Source: an uncultured Aquimarina sp. (lineage in GTDB: Bacteria > Bacteroidota > Bacteroidia > Flavobacteriales > Flavobacteriaceae). Taken from it: a stretch of DNA of 64,000 nt. The notes beneath the pieces are model-generated. The model did no database searches and was not told the origin of the DNA. It worked only from the letters and a program-made list of their open reading frames with translations. The stretch's first letter is position 1, and every line of letters starts with the position of its first letter. This document shows positions 58,287 to 64,000 of the stretch, one piece after another. Where the stretch lies: NCBI GenBank assembly GCA_947500845.1, contig CANMTP010000004.1:247632-311631 (forward strand). Direction: 5' to 3'. Position numbers and translations under genes: made by a program.

Positions 58287-59648
58287 CTATTTCTTTTCTG
58301 ATTTGGCCATTTTTTCATTCGTGACAGGCTGATAATAATTGGGTGGGAAACCATTTAATTGTCTCCATAATTCGAACCAAATAGGTACATCTTCTAATAA
58401 TGCGATGGTTCGTGCTCCAGATCCAACCTGTATTTCTGGCCACTCATGATCATTTTCATCGGGTGCAATCAGCACTCTATATTTACCATTGTCACTTATA
58501 AACCTCTCTATAGCTACAATTTTACCCCCATAAGTACCATAAGATACATTGGGCCAACCACTAAACACAATAGCAGGCCAGCCATCAAATTGTATCCTTA
58601 CTTCTTCGCCAACATGAATTAATGGAAGATCAATAGGTTTTACATAGGTCTCCACAGCTAACTCATAGTCTGATGGCATAATGCTTACTAATTGGTCACC
58701 TTCTTTAAAAGTTTCACCTACCCCAGCTCGTAATGCTTTATTAATAAATCCACTTTGAGGAGCTTTAATATAATACATATCGTTACGCATAGAGTAGTTA
58801 GTATATTCATTTTCTAACTTGGTTACCTGTGCTTCAGCATCAAACTGATTGGACTGTGCTGTATATTTATCACTTCTTGATTTTGCTATTTTATCAGCAT
58901 ATTCTGCTTTTACCCTATTAATTTCGACCTTTGCATTTAACACTTCATTCTTACTTGCCAAAAGCTTATTTTCCTGAGAAATCAATTTTGCCTGTGTTTC
59001 CTGAAGTTTTAAACGTTTTTCTTCGACATCAGTTACTGCTTTTAATCCTTCCTTCTCGAGCTGTTGCGTTCGATCAAACTGTCGCTGTGCTATGCTGATA
59101 TTTGTTTTGGCAGCTTCGAGATCAATACTATCGCTTTGTACTTTCAGCTTTGATTGTAATAATTTATTTTCAGCCTGTTGTAATTTCAACTTCCTTTCAT
59201 TGATCAAAGCTTCGGCCTGGGTATTTAAAGCTTTTACTTTTTCGCCATAAGATTCGACAGACATCGATTTTGCTTTAATCTGCTGACCTGTACGCTCTAC
59301 AAGATTGGGATCAAAATACTCATTTTTTACCTCAGAAATGAATAAAATAGTATCTCCTTTCTGAACAAAATCACCCTCTTGTACATACCAAGTTTCTATT
59401 CGACCCGGAATAGGAGATTGAATCGTTTGAGGACGGTGATCTGGTTTTAATGTAGTTAAATACCCATTACCCGAGATATTTTGAGTCCAGGGAAGAAATA
59501 AAATAATCACTACACTTACAGCAAAAATCTTTAAAAAGCGATTAAAGTACTTATAATGCTTTCTATGAAAAACTTTTTGCACAGCATTATAGCCTGAAAG
59601 ATCTACCTTTTTATTTAATGTATTTTGAGAAATATTCAACATATACAA
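58287..59648 (-). CDS. HlyD-family membrane-fusion protein
   Basis: A 453-residue adaptor: one N-terminal membrane helix (FAVSVVIILFLPWTQ), a biotinyl-lipoyl-like half motif (IQSPIPGRIETWYVQEGDFVQKGDTI), a long coiled coil (about residues 130-290, QAEALINERKLKLQQAENKLL) and the second lipoyl half (IKAPQSGFINKALRAGVGE). It bridges the ABC protein and TolC. The coiled coil is unusually long for a drug-efflux adaptor, as in type I secretion. Confidence 0.87.
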   Translation of the reverse strand: MYMLNISQNTLNKKVDLSGYNAVQKVFHRKHYKYFNRFLKIFAVSVVIILFLPWTQNISGNGYLTTLKPDHRPQTIQSPIPGRIETWYVQEGDFVQKGDTILFISEVKNEYFDPNLVERTGQQIKAKSMSVESYGEKVKALNTQAEALINERKLKLQQAENKLLQSKLKVQSDSIDLEAAKTNISIAQRQFDRTQQLEKEGLKAVTDVEEKRLKLQETQAKLISQENKLLASKNEVLNAKVEINRVKAEYADKIAKSRSDKYTAQSNQFDAEAQVTKLENEYTNYSMRNDMYYIKAPQSGFINKALRAGVGETFKEGDQLVSIMPSDYELAVETYVKPIDLPLIHVGEEVRIQFDGWPAIVFSGWPNVSYGTYGGKIVAIERFISDNGKYRVLIAPDENDHEWPEIQVGSGARTIALLEDVPIWFELWRQLNGFPPNYYQPVTNEKMAKSEKK

Positions 59649-61316
59649 TTATTTTTCACTTATGATTTTTCCGTTTTCAATATTAATAATTCTACCACAT
59701 CGTTTAGTCCATTTCGGGTTTTGACTTACCACAACCAGTGCCCATGGATTAGATGCATCGGTAAGAAAATCCATAATTCTATTTACTTCCTGATCATCAA
59801 ATTGATCTAATGGATCTTTGAGAATTAATAACTTGGGTTTTCTTACTATACTACGTGCCAAAACAATTTTTTTGGATACCGTATAAGATATTTGTTTTCC
59901 TTCTGGATACAGTATAGTTTTTAAACCTTTTGGTTGTTCTTTTACAAATTGTGTTAGTCCCACCTTGTCTAAAGCCCAGTATACATCATCATGTGATACA
60001 GATTCATCACCAAATGTTATATTCTCCAAGAGTGTACCCTCAAAAGGAGACTCTTCTGTTAGTGATTGCCCCAGATGTGCCCTATAATAATTTAAATTTA
60101 CCCCCCTTAACTCTACATCATTCACATAAATATTCCCAGATGTAGGCTCTACAAGTCCCGCAATAAGACGAAGTAATGTTGTTTTTCCTGAACCACTAGG
60201 CCCCTGAATCAATATCGTACATTTAGGAGTTATGGTAAGAGATACAGTATCTAATATTTTCTTATTATGTTCGGGTGTTAGATATACAACATTTGAAAGC
60301 TCTACTGTATATCCGTTCTCTTCTTTAAATGGTTTTTCTCCATCTTGAGGCTCTAAGTCCTTATCTACCACCTGACCCAATTTTTCCATGGAGGTTAATA
60401 CATCATAAAAAGACTCTAATCCCAAAATAAGTTTTTCGACCGATGCTATTACTAATACAATAATAATTTCTGCAGCTACAAACTGACCAATATTCATTTC
60501 CTGATTAAGTACTAAAATCCCCCCTATTAGAAGAAGTCCGGCTGTAACCAAAACTTTAAATCCAATCATCTGGATGAATTGTAATACTAAAATTTTGAAA
60601 TGACTTTCACGGGCATCCAGATATTCGCTTACCAGAGCGTCGTTTTTGCTAAGAGCGTGATTTGTTTTTCCTGAAAGTTTAAAACTTACTATTGTTCTAG
60701 CTACTTCCTGAATCCAGTGGGCCACTTTATATTTACTCTTTGATTCTTTAAGACTGGTTTCTAAACCACGCTTTGCAGTATATTTAAAAACGATATAAAC
60801 TAATAATAACAACAGTATACCATATATAATAAAGAAAGGATGATAAAAAGAGAGTAGCATCAATCCGAAAATAATCTGTATCAAAGCAGCCGGAAAATCA
60901 ATCAGGATTTTAGCCAGTCCCTTTTGAGCCGTAAGCGTATCAAAAAAACGATTAGCCAATTCTGGTGGATAATAATTTCTTAGTTCACTCATTTTAATTT
61001 TTGGAAAACGATATGCAAACTCAAAAGAGGCTCGGGTAAATATTTTCTGCTGAACATTTTCAATAATCCTAATTTGCATCAATTGAAGTAAACCTACAAA
61101 AAGAACTCCTACTGTTACCAGAATAACTAAAATGATCCATGAGGTACTCATTTGAGCACCTTGTATTAAATTAATAATCGCTTGAATACCTAAAGGAAGC
61201 GATAGATTAACCAATCCCGCAAATATTGCATAATAAAAGGTTTGTAGAATATCTTTTTTATCCAGCTGTAAAAGTCCTATTAACCTTTGCCAGGCTGTCA
61301 AAATGTTCTTGGCCAT
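59649..61316 (-). CDS. ABC transporter (membrane + degenerate ATPase domain)
   Basis: A 555-residue half-transporter: six membrane segments (about 1-310) and an ATP-binding domain (about 330-555). Walker A GPSGSGKTTLL is intact, but the signature LSGGQ is replaced by ISYTVSKK, Walker B/catalytic DE by ILKDP, and the H-loop His by Gln (VVSQNP). Such losses suggest weak or no ATP hydrolysis. No peptidase C39 domain precedes it. The HlyD and TolC partners show a trans-envelope exporter. Confidence 0.88.
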   Translation of the reverse strand: MAKNILTAWQRLIGLLQLDKKDILQTFYYAIFAGLVNLSLPLGIQAIINLIQGAQMSTSWIILVILVTVGVLFVGLLQLMQIRIIENVQQKIFTRASFEFAYRFPKIKMSELRNYYPPELANRFFDTLTAQKGLAKILIDFPAALIQIIFGLMLLSFYHPFFIIYGILLLLLVYIVFKYTAKRGLETSLKESKSKYKVAHWIQEVARTIVSFKLSGKTNHALSKNDALVSEYLDARESHFKILVLQFIQMIGFKVLVTAGLLLIGGILVLNQEMNIGQFVAAEIIIVLVIASVEKLILGLESFYDVLTSMEKLGQVVDKDLEPQDGEKPFKEENGYTVELSNVVYLTPEHNKKILDTVSLTITPKCTILIQGPSGSGKTTLLRLIAGLVEPTSGNIYVNDVELRGVNLNYYRAHLGQSLTEESPFEGTLLENITFGDESVSHDDVYWALDKVGLTQFVKEQPKGLKTILYPEGKQISYTVSKKIVLARSIVRKPKLLILKDPLDQFDDQEVNRIMDFLTDASNPWALVVVSQNPKWTKRCGRIINIENGKIISEK

Positions 61317-61320
61317 AAAT

Positions 61321-61995
61321 TTATTTCTTTAGAGAATGAAACACTAGGTCTGTAAAATATTTAGTTGGGGTGATTTTATGATCACAATTCGTTAACGATG
61401 GAAAGTGTTCCTTCAGAAAATGCTGATGTAATGCGCCCTCTATGACTGTACTTGCAAGACTTGCTGGATAAGGATACTTACCATCAACTTCTATTATCAT
61501 ATCCCTGATTCTAGTTGCCAATCGTTTATAAATTGAGAAATAACCTTCTTTATTTTCTTCATCAACTTCTTTGGTTAAATAGGATTTAGAATATTCATTA
61601 ATCACAATCTTATTTAAAAGTACTTCATTGATATGAGAAAAAGAAGAATCTTCTTCTATGGACCTCGTTATAATTTCTAGGCCCTTTCTTAATTTATCTT
61701 TAGAATCGGGAATACTATTGGTAGCAAAAACCAATTGATACTCTAGCCATCCCCAATACCAACAAGTTAAATACAGCAACAGTTTGTGTTTATTCTCAAA
61801 ATATCGATATATGGAGCTTTCATTAGAACCTATTTTTTCACCAAGCTTTTTAAATGTAAAACTTTCGAAGCCTTTTTCCTGAATCATAAGAATACTATGC
61901 TCTATGATGCGTTTACCCAGTGCTGAGGATTCGGGATCTTTGATATAAATTTTATCATTAATTCTAACTTTTAAGTCCTGAAGTAAAAATTTCAT
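61321..61995 (-). CDS. TetR-family regulator
   Basis: A 224-residue TetR protein: helix-turn-helix in GFESFTFKKLGEKIGSNESSIYRYFENKHKLL and a variable helical ligand domain. It is first in the export operon (4 nt before the ABC gene), so it likely controls its own operon. The ligand is unknown. Confidence 0.9.
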   Translation of the reverse strand: MKFLLQDLKVRINDKIYIKDPESSALGKRIIEHSILMIQEKGFESFTFKKLGEKIGSNESSIYRYFENKHKLLLYLTCWYWGWLEYQLVFATNSIPDSKDKLRKGLEIITRSIEEDSSFSHINEVLLNKIVINEYSKSYLTKEVDEENKEGYFSIYKRLATRIRDMIIEVDGKYPYPASLASTVIEGALHQHFLKEHFPSLTNCDHKITPTKYFTDLVFHSLKK

Positions 61996-62222
61996 TTTAA
62001 TTTATTCTTTTTAATTATCTAATTCACAAATGAATAGAAAGAAAACATCAAAAATTTCACAGTTTTTAGTTTGAAATTGAAATATTCATTACAAAAATAA
62101 AAGTAATACTATTAACAGCTAACAGATTAACTTTTATTTAACCAATCTGTTTTTGATTAAAGATTTTGAATTATTATTTTTATAAAAATTTGCCTTTATA
62201 CTAACAATAAAACAAAACCACT

Positions 62223-62588
62223 ATGAAAAAAATATTGTTTTTTACGTTATTATCATTTTTGACCCTGGAAGTACAGAGTAATACAAATCCAACTCAAAAT
62301 ACTGTAGAAGTTGGAGACGTATTGATCATTGGAAAGCCTTCGGCACAGAAATATCAACATATTAAATTTCCGAAAACCAATTTTATTATTAAAAAAGGAG
62401 GCATCCCTAATTATAAAGCATTAATTGGAAATAATGTTACCGTTACCAACATCGAGAAAAAGGAAAATGGCTCAACAATGATTACTTTGAAAAAAGTAGA
62501 TGGAAAAAAATTCTTTAATACGTTAACAGTGGTCAAAGCTAATTTTGATAAAGCGTTAGAAAGAAAAGAGATTATTTTATCTAATTAG
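62223..62588 (+). CDS. Small secreted protein of unknown function
   Basis: A 121-residue protein with a signal peptide (LFFTLLSFLTLEVQS). The body (VGDVLIIGKPSAQKYQHIKFP, then NVTVTNIEKKENGSTMITLKKV) looks like a short beta-rich domain. I do not recognise a family. It stands alone between the TetR operon and the metalloprotease. Confidence 0.6.
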   Translation: MKKILFFTLLSFLTLEVQSNTNPTQNTVEVGDVLIIGKPSAQKYQHIKFPKTNFIIKKGGIPNYKALIGNNVTVTNIEKKENGSTMITLKKVDGKKFFNTLTVVKANFDKALERKEIILSN

Positions 62589-62594
62589 ATTATA

Positions 62595-62627
62595 CAAAAA
62601 ACCCATCTCGAATAGCTCGAGATGGGT
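62595..62627 (-). terminator. Terminator of the metalloprotease gene
   Basis: An 11-bp perfect stem ACCCATCTCGA (62601-62611) with TCGAGATGGGT (62617-62627). On the minus strand it is followed by six T, an ideal terminator for the gene ending at 62653. It can also stop the convergent small gene. Confidence 0.85.
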
Positions 62628-62652
62628 ATAAAAGTTCAAAGCCTAAAATTTA

Positions 62653-63516
62653 TTAATAGATATTTTGTAACGCAGTAATATCTCCATTACTAAATTCTCC
62701 ATCTTCTCCGCTATCAAAACAAGAAATCATGATTGAGTTAGAGTCTATATTACTTCCTCCCCATTGATTTCCACTTTGAGTTCCTGGAATTAAGATAGCT
62801 CCAAAACTACTTGCACCTTCATTGGATCCATCACATCTTCTTCTGGCATAATCAGTATGTCTGAAACCAACTGCATGACCCATTTCGTGAGTCATAACGT
62901 GTTCATTTACATTGTTGCTAAAACCATCCATACCAGCGAATATTTGGATGAATTTTCCAGGTCTTCCACCACTAGGGAATTCTGCCTGACCTCCTGCATT
63001 AGAACCACCTGCGTTATATACTACCATATCTGCATTAGTCGTATTTGCAAAACGTAAATTGAAAGTCAAAGACATTCCATTAATTCTATTGTAATTATTA
63101 ACCGCCCACTGTAAACCAGTTCTCATTTTGCTCGTTAAAGCAAAACCACTACCAGTATATCCAACAACGTCGATAGTACGGCCTTGACTCACTAGGTTTG
63201 TAGTTCTATACTGCTTATTTCCATCTGAATCTGACTCTAAGGCTTGGTCAACCAAATCATCAAGAGCAATAAACATATCTCTGTATCCTTTTGAACCAGC
63301 TGCAATACCTTTTTTAGAAGTTCCATCAGGATAGTTAACTGTAGAATACACTGCGCTATTAGGATTAATTCCTGCATTCAATAGGGCAATTTGATGTTCT
63401 TTTGATAAATCCACAGATGTCTCTGGAGCTACATCATTAGAAACATCACTTTTTTGACAAGATGTAGCCATACCAGCTACGATAGCGCATAACGCTAAAA
63501 TTTTGATTTTTTTCAT
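62653..63516 (-). CDS. M57-type (HEIGH) zinc metalloprotease, lipoprotein
   Basis: A 287-residue lipoprotein (CAIVAGMATSCQKSD). The zinc site is HVMTHEMGHAVGFRHTDY, the extended HExxHxxGxxH motif of metzincin-type M57/M10-like proteases. It is likely surface-exposed or periplasmic, and its role is not linked to the sugar region. Confidence 0.85.
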   Translation of the reverse strand: MKKIKILALCAIVAGMATSCQKSDVSNDVAPETSVDLSKEHQIALLNAGINPNSAVYSTVNYPDGTSKKGIAAGSKGYRDMFIALDDLVDQALESDSDGNKQYRTTNLVSQGRTIDVVGYTGSGFALTSKMRTGLQWAVNNYNRINGMSLTFNLRFANTTNADMVVYNAGGSNAGGQAEFPSGGRPGKFIQIFAGMDGFSNNVNEHVMTHEMGHAVGFRHTDYARRRCDGSNEGASSFGAILIPGTQSGNQWGGSNIDSNSIMISCFDSGEDGEFSNGDITALQNIY

Positions 63517-64000
63517 TTTTAATAAGTTGAGTTTGTGTAATCACTATTTTTAGATCGAGTAGTTTATGCCCGATCTTACAGTTTGTATAAAAAAGCTTTG
63601 AACTTTTTCAATTTTACGGTTTGAAGATATGATATTTTTTTTTAAATATCAGTTAATTTCTTGAACTATTCTTCAGGAATACGGTAAAACCGTAAGATTA
63701 TCTTAAAGAAAATAATGTTTTTTAAATTTTTAAATAATCATAAAATCGATTAAATGCACTTGTACAATGATCAATATTCCTATTAACAAACTGTTAATAT
63801 ATACCCTTATGAAGAAATCGTTCGGAATAGAGAAAATGAAAAGTAATACTATTATGCGAAAGTTTTTTCTTACAATTCATAAAGTTTCAGTTCTTATCCT
63901 TTTGAGAAAAATAATTTTTAACTATTTAACGTGAGTTCGGTTTAAGGCTTACCCAATTCTTTGTAGGTTATCTATATTGATATTTGGTTTAGTTGGGTAA
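63517..64000. other. Intergenic region at the right end
   Basis: 484 nt without a gene. It has a stem AGATCG (63552-63557) with CGATCT (63571-63576), probably in the metalloprotease leader, and at the window edge TTACCCAA with TTGGGTAA (63993-64000), which may belong to a hairpin cut by the edge. Confidence 0.5.

Overview
The window is a low-GC stretch of a marine Bacteroidetes chromosome, most likely a Flavobacteriaceae member. Supporting signs are SusC/SusD pairs, FecI/FecR-type sigma/anti-sigma regulation, sulfatases, promoters of the TAnnTTTG type and almost no purine-rich Shine-Dalgarno sequences. I see no rRNA, tRNA, CRISPR array or intact insertion sequence.

Region 1 (1-12.3 kb) handles metals. 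It holds the 3' end of a COG0523/CobW GTPase; a minus-strand operon with a MacB-like ABC transporter (ATPase, then a permease with a His-rich loop), a small secreted DUF3299-like protein and a two-piece 5'-nucleotidase; and a divergent MerC-like protein plus FolE. The two divergent promoters share one palindrome that overlaps both -33 boxes, as expected for a Zur-type operator. Next comes a CzcA-type efflux system in which the RND pump is fused to a TolC-like outer-membrane domain, with an adaptor and a small His-rich secreted protein.

Region 2 (12.3-56.8 kb) is a large polysaccharide-utilization and sugar-catabolism region. Secreted enzymes: an esterase-GH16 fusion, two S1 sulfatases, a GH43-like protein, a GH78 alpha-L-rhamnosidase, two GH2 beta-galactosidases and a GH-A clan (GH30-like) hydrolase. 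Uptake: two SusC/SusD pairs, one with an STN signalling domain and an ECF sigma/FecR pair, and RhaT. Catabolism: a fused rhamnulose-1-phosphate aldolase/dehydrogenase, rhamnose isomerase, rhamnulokinase, an L-lactate dehydrogenase, galactokinase and GalT. A lipoprotein formylglycine-generating enzyme (sulfatase activator) closes the region. The enzyme set points to a sulfated polymer rich in galactose and rhamnose, perhaps resembling type II arabinogalactan (inference).

The strongest new signal is a 20-bp element made of two 10-bp direct repeats, consensus nCAGnAyAsTACAGGAyrsw. It occurs seven times, always in the same orientation as the downstream gene and always 20 nt before a -7-like box. 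It precedes the GH43, GH78-isomerase-rhaT, SusC1, ECF sigma, GH30-like, rhamnose-catabolism and second GH2 transcription units, so it appears to define one regulon for the whole locus. The regulator is unknown; a GntR-family protein encoded in the middle is one candidate.

Region 3 (56.8-64 kb) has a TetR / ABC / HlyD / TolC export operon whose ABC ATPase has lost its signature, Walker B and H-loop residues, a small secreted protein of unknown function and an M57-type metalloprotease lipoprotein.
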